Shown here: one piece after another, positions 24,104 through 33,015 of the stretch
Layout: each line of letters begins with the position of its first letter
Numbering within the stretch: the stretch's first letter is position 1
Assembly: GCA_007693635.1 (NCBI GenBank)
Contig: REDE01000070.1
Span: forward strand, 1 to 61,025
Direction: 5' to 3'
DNA length: 61,025 bases
Source: Flavobacteriales bacterium
Lineage (GTDB): Bacteria; Bacteroidota; Bacteroidia; Flavobacteriales; Schleiferiaceae
Notes under the pieces: generated by a model
The model's input: the letters and a program-made list of their open reading frames with translations, nothing else
What the model was told of the DNA's origin: nothing
The model's database searches: none
Position numbers and translations under genes: made by a program

Positions 24104-26140
24104 TTAATAGGATCCCATTCTTCGTCGAAGGAACCACTCGGAGGCAAATATCAGTACTAATAACAAAATAAACCACCAAATGTCGATGAGTGGACGCATT
24201 TTTAACCGTTCTCTTAGTATTCGGTCGCTAACAAGCTCCTCAAGGGCACTTTCAATCTTCGATATTTCGTTGGGAAATACCATAAAACCACCACTTCTCA
24301 GACTTAAGTCACTCATTCCTTCTGTATTGGCTTCGTTGCGTTGATTTTCCAACTGAAAGGCTTCTACAACAAATTGTCCGCTGGTTTGAATTTTTTCTTC
24401 CCCGAGAATTCCTTCTACTCGGAAACTGAAATTTCCCGTATCCAAATCGCGGATGCTTAATCGGTATGCGTCATTGTTCTCCATGAAGTCGTAACGAAAT
24501 AACTCTTCATTATTGCGAAACAACTGTAAGCTCAGCTTAGCCTCTTGTGTTGACTGATAAGCTGCGTCGTACATACGGGCATCGAAAATTACGCTTCGAC
24601 CTTCGCGTACGCGCTGAGGATAATTGACAAATAAGCGTTGGTTTTTTTGCACACTCCCCAAGTATCTGAATATTTGTCCGATAAAATCATTAAAAACTTG
24701 ATGGCTTCCTGTTTCTTTAAAAGTGTGTAATCGCCATTGCCAAATACCCAAACCATTGATGGCAACCATCGGAATTCCTGAGTTTTCCCAAGCGATTATT
24801 AGAGGGCGCTCCGTAGCTATACCCTCAACAATGCACGTGCTTAAAATGGAGTTTGCCGCAGCATTTAATCTGGGTGAATAGGTTTCAATGGGCGGTAGTT
24901 TACGCGCATTATTTGACCACCAATCATCGATGCTGAATTTACTAAAATTCCTGTTGATCAAAGGCTGAACGAGCTCAGGATTCTGGCGTCGAGGCTCAAG
25001 ATTGAGACCGGAAATAACACTTGATGAGCCAATTAGATACAATGTTGGCACACCTTCAATTTTGAATTGTAATGCATTAGATACTGGCATGTTGTGAAGC
25101 ACAACTAAGTCAGGTTGCTCGGTAGCGTTTGGAATTTCCTCAGAGAAAGCCACAAGGACTTCATTACGACCACCATCCTCAAGTGCATTTCGCAGCGCTC
25201 CTAAGTCTGGGTGGGGATGTTTACCAAGTAACCAAATCTTCTTTTTGGTATCGAGAATTTCCACCACAAAGTCCCGCTGATTGTTCTCGGTAAAATTCTC
25301 GCCTTCCATAGGCTCAATAGCGATTCGCATTCGCTGTAATCCTTTCATTTTTCCTGTTGGGACTTCAAACGAAACTTTTTCTAGGGCTTGTGCATTGTCT
25401 ATTGAAATGGTTTTGGACATTAGCGATGCACCTTCAATGTATAGCGTTATTTTGGCGTTTTTTCCTTTTAATTGCTTGAATGACAATTCGGATTCCACTT
25501 CAAGCTTATTTCCTTGGTAAACAAAGGCGTTGTGCGTTACTCGCTCAATGGCCGCATCGGGCCGTTTGATGGTATCGCCGTAGACAATCGTGTAGACTGG
25601 GTGATTAAGTTGATCAGCCCCTGTCCACGGATCTAAACCGGTATTGTGCCAACCGTCGGTAAATAAAATAAGGGCCTGTCTTCGATCGTCGGTGTAGCGC
25701 TGTTTTGCATACTGAATGGGCGCCGATAGATTGGTTTCTTCCCCGGTGAAATAGTGACTATCGGCTGTGGTTAATGCCGATTCAAAGCCTACCCAATCCA
25801 GTAGAAATTTGTCACCAAACTTTTTGTTCCAACGCTCTCTTACTTCAATCCATTGGTTTTTCAGAACTTTCTCATCTTCATGTATCAACATGGAAGCGGA
25901 ATGGTCGAAACCGATAACGATGGAGGGGCGTATTTCTTCCTGAATCGTCCTTTTTGAGGTGGGTTTCATTAGTAAAAATACGATAATCACTAGTCCGGAA
26001 AACCGCAGTGCTCCGAGTATGATTCGTAGTTTTCTATCGAAATATGGCGAAGGCTTGTAATAGACCATCAGCGAGGCAGCAAGTGCTACAGCCACTCCTA
26101 ATAAAAACCATAACCAGTGGTGCTGAAAGTAAAAGCTCAT
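24104..26140 (-). CDS. VWA-domain membrane protein, function unknown
   Basis: 678 residues. Two N-terminal membrane segments (about 10-28 and 42-62) are followed by a von Willebrand A domain with the metal-site motif DHSAS near residue 80 and ILFTDGWHNTG. A long extracytoplasmic part with Ig-like strands follows (LEVESELSFKQLKGKNAKITLY region), and one last membrane segment near the C-terminus (WWFILLLVLIFASEWFLRRR). The layout resembles BatA/BatB-neighbouring proteins of Bacteroidota but there is no MoxR ATPase or other Bat gene nearby. Beside an SPFH protein it may take part in a membrane assembly; that is inference from position. Confidence 0.78.
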   Translation of the reverse strand: MSFYFQHHWLWFLLGVAVALAASLMVYYKPSPYFDRKLRIILGALRFSGLVIIVFLLMKPTSKRTIQEEIRPSIVIGFDHSASMLIHEDEKVLKNQWIEVRERWNKKFGDKFLLDWVGFESALTTADSHYFTGEETNLSAPIQYAKQRYTDDRRQALILFTDGWHNTGLDPWTGADQLNHPVYTIVYGDTIKRPDAAIERVTHNAFVYQGNKLEVESELSFKQLKGKNAKITLYIEGASLMSKTISIDNAQALEKVSFEVPTGKMKGLQRMRIAIEPMEGENFTENNQRDFVVEILDTKKKIWLLGKHPHPDLGALRNALEDGGRNEVLVAFSEEIPNATEQPDLVVLHNMPVSNALQFKIEGVPTLYLIGSSSVISGLNLEPRRQNPELVQPLINRNFSKFSIDDWWSNNARKLPPIETYSPRLNAAANSILSTCIVEGIATERPLIIAWENSGIPMVAINGLGIWQWRLHTFKETGSHQVFNDFIGQIFRYLGSVQKNQRLFVNYPQRVREGRSVIFDARMYDAAYQSTQEAKLSLQLFRNNEELFRYDFMENNDAYRLSIRDLDTGNFSFRVEGILGEEKIQTSGQFVVEAFQLENQRNEANTEGMSDLSLRSGGFMVFPNEISKIESALEELVSDRILRERLKMRPLIDIWWFILLLVLIFASEWFLRRRMGSY

Positions 26141-26169
26141 AGATATTTAATGATACATCATTTGAAAAT

Positions 26170-26197
26170 GAACAACGCCCCCGAGGGAGCGTTGTTC
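26170..26197 (-). terminator. Terminator of fabG
   Basis: 12-base-pair stem GAACAACGCTCC / GGGGCGTTGTTC (one G-U pair) with a CTCG loop, 9 bases after the fabG stop. Only a short T run follows, so some read-through into the VWA gene is possible. Confidence 0.65.
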
Positions 26198-26205
26198 GGA
26201 AGTCT

Positions 26206-26952
26206 TTAGGTGAGCATTCCGCCGCATACGTTTAGGACTTGTCCGGTAATGTATGCCGACATATCCGAGCCTAGAAATACGCAGGCATTGGCGACATCCA
26301 TTGGGTCACCTCCGCGCTTTAATGGTATGCCATCTCGCCAGCCTTGTACGACTTTTTCGTCGAGGACGGCGGTCATCTCAGTCTCAATAAATCCGGGTGC
26401 TATGGCATTACAACGTACATTTCTCGAGCCCAACTCGAGGGCAACAGACTTAGTTAATCCGATCATACCAGCTTTGGAAGCGGCATAATTTGCTTGTCCT
26501 GCATTTCCTTTTACTCCAACAACCGAGCTGATATTAATAATGGAACCAGCGCGCTGTTTCATCATCGGCTTTACAACGGCCTTAGTTAGGTTAAAGGCTG
26601 AATTTAAGTTGGTTTTGATTACGGCATTGAAGTCATCCACGCTGAGTCGAAGCAGCAGATTGTCGCGCGTAATGCCGGCATTATTAATCAAAACATCGAT
26701 GCGACCAAACTCGGCTACTACATCGTCTACTAATTTTTGCGCTTGCTCGAAGTCGGAAGCGTCGGAGCGAAAACCTCTAACTTTATTGCCATTGGCAGAA
26801 AGTTCTTCTTCTAGTGCTTTGCCTTTTTCTACGTTGGAAAGAAAGGTGAAGGCAACCTCAGCTCCCTGTGCGCAGCAAGCTTCAGCAATGCTTTTTCCAA
26901 TTCCTTTACTGGCTCCTGTTACCAGTACTACTTTTCCCTTGAGTAATTCCAT
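26206..26952 (-). CDS. fabG: 3-oxoacyl-[acyl-carrier-protein] reductase
   Basis: 248 residues, a short-chain dehydrogenase. The cofactor loop is TGASKGIGKSIAEA (residues 12-25), followed by INNAGITRDNLLLR, which is typical of FabG. The catalytic triad residues appear in NISSVVG (Ser) and YAASKAG (Tyr, Lys). The enzyme reduces 3-oxoacyl-ACP with NADPH in fatty-acid elongation. The C-terminus ITGQVLNVCGGM also matches. It stands alone with its own promoter and terminator, apart from other fab genes in this window. Confidence 0.93.
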   Translation of the reverse strand: MELLKGKVVLVTGASKGIGKSIAEACCAQGAEVAFTFLSNVEKGKALEEELSANGNKVRGFRSDASDFEQAQKLVDDVVAEFGRIDVLINNAGITRDNLLLRLSVDDFNAVIKTNLNSAFNLTKAVVKPMMKQRAGSIINISSVVGVKGNAGQANYAASKAGMIGLTKSVALELGSRNVRCNAIAPGFIETEMTAVLDEKVVQGWRDGIPLKRGGDPMDVANACVFLGSDMSAYITGQVLNVCGGMLT

Positions 26953-27006
26953 AATGTGTTTGGGTATGGTTGTACAATTTTATCTTGGCCTTGGCCTTTG
27001 GTTTGC

Positions 27007-27035
27007 CAAAGATAGAGCATACGCAGCAATCGCAA
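27007..27035 (-). promoter_or_regulatory. Promoter of fabG
   Basis: TTG (27035-27033), 18-base spacer and TATCTTTG (27014-27007) on the minus strand. The predicted transcript has a leader of about 50 bases. Confidence 0.6.
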
Positions 27036-27076
27036 GAATTCTGCGAGACGAATATGCACGGCTTTATGCGCGATAA

Positions 27077-28699
27077 TTATGAATTGGCCTTCAGTGTGAT
27101 ATAGACAAAGTCCTCGGGCGGTGCATCAGTATCGGCTATGTTAATGATCATCTCCAAAGGATTTTTGCCAATGGCCGACCACCACTGCCAGAGAGAATCA
27201 TGGCGTTCTTGGGGTATTCCTGTTGGGTAAAGACTTTGCGATAAGACCTCGATTTGATTCATGGATTCTACATGGAATCTTTTTTCGGCGCGCATGAGCT
27301 TCTTTTCAAGTTTATCTAAACCCTTCATCTGTTTGGCTCGCTGAGCGCGAACCGCACCCATCATGCTTCCGTCGGTTTGTCCGGCTAATTGTTCTAAATC
27401 AGAAAAAATACGATCGATTTTTGTTTTTTCCTCATCTAAGTGCAGTCTGACCTGGGCGTGTTTTTTTACCCATGTCTCTTTCCAAATTTTTGGCGATAAA
27501 TCAAGTAGGGTAGTGTTTAGCTTTTCGTAGCGTTGTTTGCTTTTTTCTTCGAGCAAGGCAAATCCGTGACGCAATAGCAATACCGGAAAAGGAGTGGAGA
27601 ATCGACGAAAAATATCAGATAACTGAAACCAATACGCAAGTTCTCCGGGTCCCCCAAAATAGGCTATATTGGGAAGTATCCATTCTTGATATAATGGACG
27701 CATTACCACATTTGGACTAAAATCTTGAGGTCGCTCCTCTAGAATCTGCTGCAATTCTTCCTCTGTTACGGATAGTCCATTGAGATTATAGCCTGAGGTT
27801 GTCCTTTCTACATAGGTTCTAGCGCCATCGCCCATGTAAAAAATGTTGATTTGCGCGGGATGAACCTGGGCTTGAAAACCGTTTTCCTCAAGAATCTTGC
27901 TGCAATGAGTGGTGTCGGACATAGCAAACGACTGCGTACATTCAGCCAGCATTACCGGAGCAAAAAGCTTTTTTAATTCTGCATCATCACCATCAATAAC
28001 AATAAGGCCATGCTGTCCGAAAAGATCATGTGCCCACTGCCTGGTGGCGTCTGCCCAATTGTTGTGTTTGAGGTAGGCATGTTCAAGGTGCTCGATAATT
28101 TCATTGGTGACTTGACCAGGCGGCAGATGTGCAGCAAAGGTCTTTAGCCATTCCTTCATCCCTTCAGTGGAGACACGACCAACGGGTCCATTTACTTCCT
28201 GATCGTAAACCCATTTTTCTTCCTCAAAGAAAAAATGCTTGGCTTCTTCCCAGTCATGATCTTCTGTGGCCATCCAAAATATTGGCACGTATTGGTTTTG
28301 GGGGTCGAGTTGGTTTAGTTTTTTACAGGTGCTAATTGCGCTAATAATCTTGTAAAACGTGTACAAGGGACCACCACCCAAACAAGCTTGGTGACCTGTG
28401 GTGATGGTTAAAGTATTTTCCTTAGATAGCAAATCAATATTCTCCAAAACATTTTGGCCTTCAACCTTATCGAATAAGCAGCGCTGATATTGTTGCTTCA
28501 GGGCCTTATTGAGCTCGGTGCGATAACTGAAATGTTTCTTTTTTATTGCGGCCTGCGCAAGTAAACCTTTAATATTAGGAGACTGACTGTACAAGGGCTT
28601 AGGGATTTCTCCCGACAAATAATTGCGGATTAGTTTAGAAATATGCGGTGCTTGTTTAAAAGCAATACGGTGGTAACAAAAAGCCTCGTCGGTATCCAT
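27077..28699 (-). CDS. bshC: Bacillithiol biosynthesis cysteine-adding enzyme
   Basis: 540 residues. The sequence follows BshC over its length: TTGHQACLGGGPLYTFYKIISA split by the nucleotide-binding core, VPIFWMATEDHDWEEAKHF, the middle VVMRPLYQEWILPNIAYFGGPGELAYW region, and a C-terminal coiled coil. BshC joins cysteine to glucosaminyl-malate to finish bacillithiol, the main low-molecular-weight thiol in many Firmicutes and Bacteroidota. bshA and bshB are not in this window. The ATG at 28699 is preferred over a TTG at 28705. The symporter gene ends 11 bases upstream, so the two are probably co-transcribed. Confidence 0.93.
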   Translation of the reverse strand: MDTDEAFCYHRIAFKQAPHISKLIRNYLSGEIPKPLYSQSPNIKGLLAQAAIKKKHFSYRTELNKALKQQYQRCLFDKVEGQNVLENIDLLSKENTLTITTGHQACLGGGPLYTFYKIISAISTCKKLNQLDPQNQYVPIFWMATEDHDWEEAKHFFFEEEKWVYDQEVNGPVGRVSTEGMKEWLKTFAAHLPPGQVTNEIIEHLEHAYLKHNNWADATRQWAHDLFGQHGLIVIDGDDAELKKLFAPVMLAECTQSFAMSDTTHCSKILEENGFQAQVHPAQINIFYMGDGARTYVERTTSGYNLNGLSVTEEELQQILEERPQDFSPNVVMRPLYQEWILPNIAYFGGPGELAYWFQLSDIFRRFSTPFPVLLLRHGFALLEEKSKQRYEKLNTTLLDLSPKIWKETWVKKHAQVRLHLDEEKTKIDRIFSDLEQLAGQTDGSMMGAVRAQRAKQMKGLDKLEKKLMRAEKRFHVESMNQIEVLSQSLYPTGIPQERHDSLWQWWSAIGKNPLEMIINIADTDAPPEDFVYITLKANS

Positions 28700-28710
28700 T
28701 ATCAATTTTT

Positions 28711-30162
28711 TTATGCGCGTGAAGGCATGATTTTAAAATAACCAGCTATCCAAAGTCCAATAAACATTATCATGCCGTTGATTAGCAGTAATTCAAAACT
28801 AAATACATAATTGAACCAAGTTTCTCCATTGCGATACAGGAGATAGGAAATAACTGGAGCAATAACCGCCATGAACGGAATGAATTTGTCTGGAACTTTT
28901 CTGGAGCTAAACAAACCAAAAGCGAATAGCCCCAACAATGGACCATAGGTAAATGTTGCGACTGTGAAAATCTCTTGAATTACATTATCGCTTACCACGT
29001 AAGCAAACAGTATAACAATTACGGCTAGGGATACACTGATGCCAATATGTGTGGCTTTGCGAATTCGAATACTTCTTTGATCTGCGTGATTTTTTATTTT
29101 TAAAATGTCTACACAAAAACTGGTAGTCATAGCCGTTAAGGCACTGTCTGCACTACTGTATGCCGCAGCAACCAGCCCTAGTAAAAATACAATACCTACC
29201 CAAATAGGAACAACCTCCGAAAATGCAACCGTTGGGAATAAAGCATCTCCCTGCACGTCCAATCCATATACATTCGCAAAATCATAGAGATAGATGCCAA
29301 GTGCTAGAAATAGCAGATTCACAGGGACTAAAAGTATGCTGAACCAAAACATGTTTTTTCGGGCATCAGCAAGTGATTTGCAGGTAAGGTTTTTTTGCAT
29401 CATATCCTGATCCATGCCGGTCATGGTGATAGTGATAAACATACCTCCAATAAATTGTTTGATAAAATGCCTTGGTTCTGTGCCGAAACTATCCCAGAAA
29501 AACACCTGACTCCAATCGTGGTTCATGACGTATTCTAAAGGGCCAACTTCGGGTGATAGAAAATGGTGTAAATAGTAAAAACTGAAGCCAAGGGCTAGAA
29601 GCATAAATAGGGTTTGGAGCGTATCTGTGTATATAATTGTTTGAATTCCACCGCGAAAGGTGTAAAGCCAAATAAGGAAAACGGTACTCAATACGGCCAC
29701 GTAGAATGGTAGTCCTAAAGGATCAAAAACCAGAAGTTGCAAAACCAATGCTACGATGTAGAGTCGGAAGGCCGATCCTAACATGCGCGATAATAAAAAG
29801 AAAATAGCCCCGGTTTTGTATGCCTTTGCGCCGAAACGACTTTCGAAATATCCGTAGATTGAAATCAAGTTGAGTCGATAGTAAAGGGGGAGTAGAATAC
29901 CAGCAATTACGGCATAGCCAGCAAGATAGCCAAATACCATCTGCATATACGAAAATGCTCGATTTTCAACCCATCCCGGAACGCTTATAAAAGTGACGCC
30001 GCTCAGTGATGCACCAATCATTCCAAAGGCAACTAAATACCAAGGGGACTGACGGTTTGCCGTGAAGAATGTTGTGTTATCAGCAGATTTTTTGGTGCTG
30101 ATAAATGAGATCAGCATCAAAACAGCAAAATAGCCAAGTAAGACGGATAGCGCTATCCACAT
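28711..30162 (-). CDS. Sodium:solute symporter (SSS family)
   Basis: 483 residues and about 13 membrane segments. SSS features include the N-terminal YFAVLMLISFISTKKSAD start, SPWYLVAFGMIGASLSGVTFIS with the small-residue sodium site, RMLGSAFRLYIVALVLQ, and AAAYSSADSALTAMTTSF with the second group of serines. It couples substrate uptake to the inward Na+ gradient, which the Mrp antiporter in this window would help maintain. The solute cannot be deduced. It sits 5 bases after the LysM gene and 11 before bshC. Confidence 0.88.
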   Translation of the reverse strand: MWIALSVLLGYFAVLMLISFISTKKSADNTTFFTANRQSPWYLVAFGMIGASLSGVTFISVPGWVENRAFSYMQMVFGYLAGYAVIAGILLPLYYRLNLISIYGYFESRFGAKAYKTGAIFFLLSRMLGSAFRLYIVALVLQLLVFDPLGLPFYVAVLSTVFLIWLYTFRGGIQTIIYTDTLQTLFMLLALGFSFYYLHHFLSPEVGPLEYVMNHDWSQVFFWDSFGTEPRHFIKQFIGGMFITITMTGMDQDMMQKNLTCKSLADARKNMFWFSILLVPVNLLFLALGIYLYDFANVYGLDVQGDALFPTVAFSEVVPIWVGIVFLLGLVAAAYSSADSALTAMTTSFCVDILKIKNHADQRSIRIRKATHIGISVSLAVIVILFAYVVSDNVIQEIFTVATFTYGPLLGLFAFGLFSSRKVPDKFIPFMAVIAPVISYLLYRNGETWFNYVFSFELLLINGMIMFIGLWIAGYFKIMPSRA

Positions 30163-30167
30163 GGTGT

Positions 30168-32117
30168 TTAGGGATGAATGATGCGCTGTTCGAGATCAGC
30201 GTTGAGTTTAATCCAAATAAACGCTTGATTGTTAAAACTTCCATTCTTAGTGGGGGAAAAGTCGAAATACGTGTGTAACGGATGTAAGGGAATGTCTCTG
30301 CCGGAAATTTTTCTAAGGAAATAATAGGTAATATCAAATCCTTGGTAGGCAAACCTGTCGGGAATTCGTTGGTAGTCTTTTTGGTACCGATCCCAGAAAT
30401 TCTTAGCATGCGGATTTTCAGCTCGGAAGAAACTCGCTTCCGGTCGAATGTATCCCAACCGCCCCAAAAGCGCAGCGTCTAAGGTTCGTGAATCAGATAG
30501 TTTTTCGGAGGTAAGTAAGCTGATGTTACGGCGCTTCAGTCCACCAAGTGTGTTTAGCGAGTTGGTTATGAAAACTTTTGATTTTCCCAATAAAACAATA
30601 ACGACTTCACTTTCCTGATTTTGGGGAAGGATTTCTTCAAGTCGACTTCTTGAAGGTACACCTCTAAGTGTTTTTGCCTGGATTTTTTGCGCATTCAAAT
30701 TTTCAGCTAATCGTAGTGCTGGTCTAATGAACGTAGAGTCATTATCGTGAATAATGACAATTGTTGCTCCTCGATGTTTTTGCTCAATTAGTTTGTAAAG
30801 CGATGTGATCTCGTCACTTTCACTGGGAATACATTTGTACACATTAGGGAATTCCAAGACTTCACGCTGGTTACTTACTGGCGACACCACGGGAGCTTCA
30901 TTGCCTCGTTTTCGCATAGGACCAACTACTTGGCGTAATTCCTTGTAAAAGAATGGCCCAATAACTAAGTCCATTGAATCTAAAGTTTGAAAGACTTGAG
31001 AATTGAGGTCGTTGTCGTGAAAAACGTGCAAACTAACCGGCACACCCATTCTTTGCAGACTATCCAAAGCCATTTGAACACCGGAGAAAAAGCCGAGACT
31101 TACCGTGTTTTTCTGTACCCAACGCTTTTTCCAGTCGAATCTATCGTCACTTTCATCCGGGTCGTCTAAAGGCAGAAATAGTGCAACTCGTATGATTTGA
31201 TCACGGGGAATTATGCGGTCTAAGGCATAAATACTCGTATCGTTTCGAGCGGCTTCCATGCTTTTTCCCTGTAAGGGAATCAGGAGCATTCGTCCAGGCT
31301 TTATGCCTTCGTGTATCCTGGGGTTAAAGCGTTCAAGCTCTTGTACACTGATGTTAAACGTCGCTAAAATATCGGTCAGACGATCGCCTTCTCGAACGCG
31401 GTAAAGCGTAAATGGCTGACGATCTGCAGAGTCAGGTTGCGCTAGCTCTACTTTTTCGAGCGGTCGAATTCTCAAACGCATTCCGACTTTGAGTCCATCC
31501 GATAATTGTGGATTGAGATCTACGAGATTATTGGTAGATATATCGTAAGTGCGGGTTAAGCTGTACATTGTTTCGCCTGCCTCAACAACGTGAATGAAGT
31601 AGCCTTCCTCACTTGCTTTTTCTGTAGGCAGTCTTTTTTCAATTCGATCATCCGAGGAGAGTTGTTCTTCAATGGGGGCGCGTTTGGGATTTTTAGGTAT
31701 TCGTAACACCATGCCCACTTGCAGTCCACGCTCGATCAAATCGGGATTATTTGTTTCTAATAGGTCTTGAGAAACTTCATACGTACGAGTAATTCGAAAC
31801 AATGTTTCCCCCGATTGAACTTCGTGAAAAATGAATTTAGTTGAGTCGATATTTGGCAATGTACTGCCGGGTTTATTGGCATATACCAATACCTTTTTTC
31901 CAATGCTTAATACGGTTTTGGCTTCCGGATTAAGTTCGAAAAATTTTTCTTCGGTCATTCCGTATTTTCGGGTAATTCGGAACACAGTTTCCCCTTCTTG
32001 TACGGTATGATACATCAGCTCAGGTTGCGTTTGAGCTTGTATCGTTGCAGTAAAAAGTAGGCTCAGAATACAAAGTGCTTTTGTGCAGTAGAGGACTATA
32101 AAGCGAAATAACTTCAT
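30168..32117 (-). CDS. Exported protein with four LysM domains and a periplasmic-binding fold
   Basis: 649 residues from ATG 32117. A signal peptide ends near TIQA. Four LysM units follow, at about 34-80, 91-139, 170-218 and 236-283, each with the pattern G(E/D)xxxxI/L and a final NP...L(K/Q)xGxxL(R)I, for example VQEGETVFRITRKYGM and VREGDRLTDILATFNI. From about 305 the sequence looks like a type I periplasmic-binding/ABC-substrate fold (IRVALFLPLDD, TIVIIHDNDSTF, GFDITYYFLR). LysM binds peptidoglycan, so the binding domain would be tethered to the wall; its ligand is unknown. In flavobacteria this gene commonly lies beside guaA. Confidence 0.85.
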   Translation of the reverse strand: MKLFRFIVLYCTKALCILSLLFTATIQAQTQPELMYHTVQEGETVFRITRKYGMTEEKFFELNPEAKTVLSIGKKVLVYANKPGSTLPNIDSTKFIFHEVQSGETLFRITRTYEVSQDLLETNNPDLIERGLQVGMVLRIPKNPKRAPIEEQLSSDDRIEKRLPTEKASEEGYFIHVVEAGETMYSLTRTYDISTNNLVDLNPQLSDGLKVGMRLRIRPLEKVELAQPDSADRQPFTLYRVREGDRLTDILATFNISVQELERFNPRIHEGIKPGRMLLIPLQGKSMEAARNDTSIYALDRIIPRDQIIRVALFLPLDDPDESDDRFDWKKRWVQKNTVSLGFFSGVQMALDSLQRMGVPVSLHVFHDNDLNSQVFQTLDSMDLVIGPFFYKELRQVVGPMRKRGNEAPVVSPVSNQREVLEFPNVYKCIPSESDEITSLYKLIEQKHRGATIVIIHDNDSTFIRPALRLAENLNAQKIQAKTLRGVPSRSRLEEILPQNQESEVVIVLLGKSKVFITNSLNTLGGLKRRNISLLTSEKLSDSRTLDAALLGRLGYIRPEASFFRAENPHAKNFWDRYQKDYQRIPDRFAYQGFDITYYFLRKISGRDIPLHPLHTYFDFSPTKNGSFNNQAFIWIKLNADLEQRIIHP

Positions 32118-32120
32118 GAG

Positions 32121-32152
32121 CAAATATATAGGATTATTCGAATGTCATTCAA
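32121..32152 (-). promoter_or_regulatory. Promoter of the LysM gene operon, predicted leaderless
   Basis: TTG (32152-32150), 21-base spacer, TATATTTG (32128-32121), and then only CTC before the ATG at 32117. With the start of transcription about 4 to 5 bases after the box, the mRNA would begin at or next to the A of ATG. Confidence 0.6.
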
Positions 32153-32223
32153 TACCAGCATTTTCCATCTCTTATTATGCGTGTGCCTTAGGCTAAGCGC
32201 AAAGATAGAATGAAAAGCCATTG

Positions 32224-33015
32224 TTAACTAAATCTGCCGGCATAAAAATCCGGGTTATGTAAATCGGGTTTGTTGTACTGAATGTTTTCATCCGTGTGGT
32301 ACTGTTTTAGAGGGATGCCTACGGCCCGACAGATCGCGTCGCCTGCGGCAGTATCCCATTCCATCGTCGGGCCTAGTCGCGCATACAAATCGGCCGATCC
32401 CTCGGCTATTTTGCATATTTTCAGGCTGCTGCCAAGAGGGATAATGCGAATGGATCGGTGATTTTTTTCTAGTCGTGCCTGAAGTTTTTCGGAAATTGGA
32501 GCGTGGGATCTACTGCCTAAAACAATGAATTCAGTGCGGGATTGTTCGATGGGGAGTTCAGTCCAGACTACATTTTCGGGCAAATCTTTTTCCACTTCCG
32601 CTTTAAATGCTCCTAGGTGTGGGCCTCCAACGAACAGACTTTTTAGAATAGGTGCGTAAATCACTCCAAAAATGGGTTCATTTAAATGCATCAAGGCAAT
32701 ATTTACGCTAAACTCGCCATTGCGTTTCACGAATTCACGCGTGCCATCCAGGGGATCTACAAGCCAGTAATACTCCCAAGAACTTCGCTCTTCATAGTCT
32801 AAATGAATTCCTTCCTCACTTAGCACTGGATAGGGAGTGCTACTTAATACTTCGGCGATTATATCATGGGCATTTTTATCGGCTAAGGTAATTGGCGTAT
32901 TGTCGGATTTTGATTCAACATCAAAAGCGCTGTAATACACCATTCGTATAGCCTCTCCCGCGAGTAAAGATGCTCGAATTGCCGTTTTTTCGTATGTAGA
33001 AAAGTTTATTCCCAT
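32224..33015 (-). CDS. cysQ: 3'(2'),5'-bisphosphate nucleotidase
   Basis: 263 residues of the inositol-monophosphatase fold. The metal and phosphate ligands show as [26 protein letters not shown] and, near the C-terminus, [10 protein letters not shown]. CysQ removes the 3'-phosphate from PAP produced in sulfate assimilation and from ACP phosphopantetheinyl transfer. It could also act on related phosphosugars. It overlaps the end of guaA by 10 bases and so is probably translated with it. Confidence 0.9.
   Translation of the reverse strand: MGINFSTYEKTAIRASLLAGEAIRMVYYSAFDVESKSDNTPITLADKNAHDIIAEVLSSTPYPVLSEEGIHLDYEERSSWEYYWLVDPLDGTREFVKRNGEFSVNIALMHLNEPIFGVIYAPILKSLFVGGPHLGAFKAEVEKDLPENVVWTELPIEQSRTEFIVLGSRSHAPISEKLQARLEKNHRSIRIIPLGSSLKICKIAEGSADLYARLGPTMEWDTAAGDAICRAVGIPLKQYHTDENIQYNKPDLHNPDFYAGRFS

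Noticed and set aside
23264-28699. A defence island made of the SPFH, VWA and other proteins.
   Set aside because: All genes are common chromosomal types, with no nuclease, toxin or mobile-element gene near.
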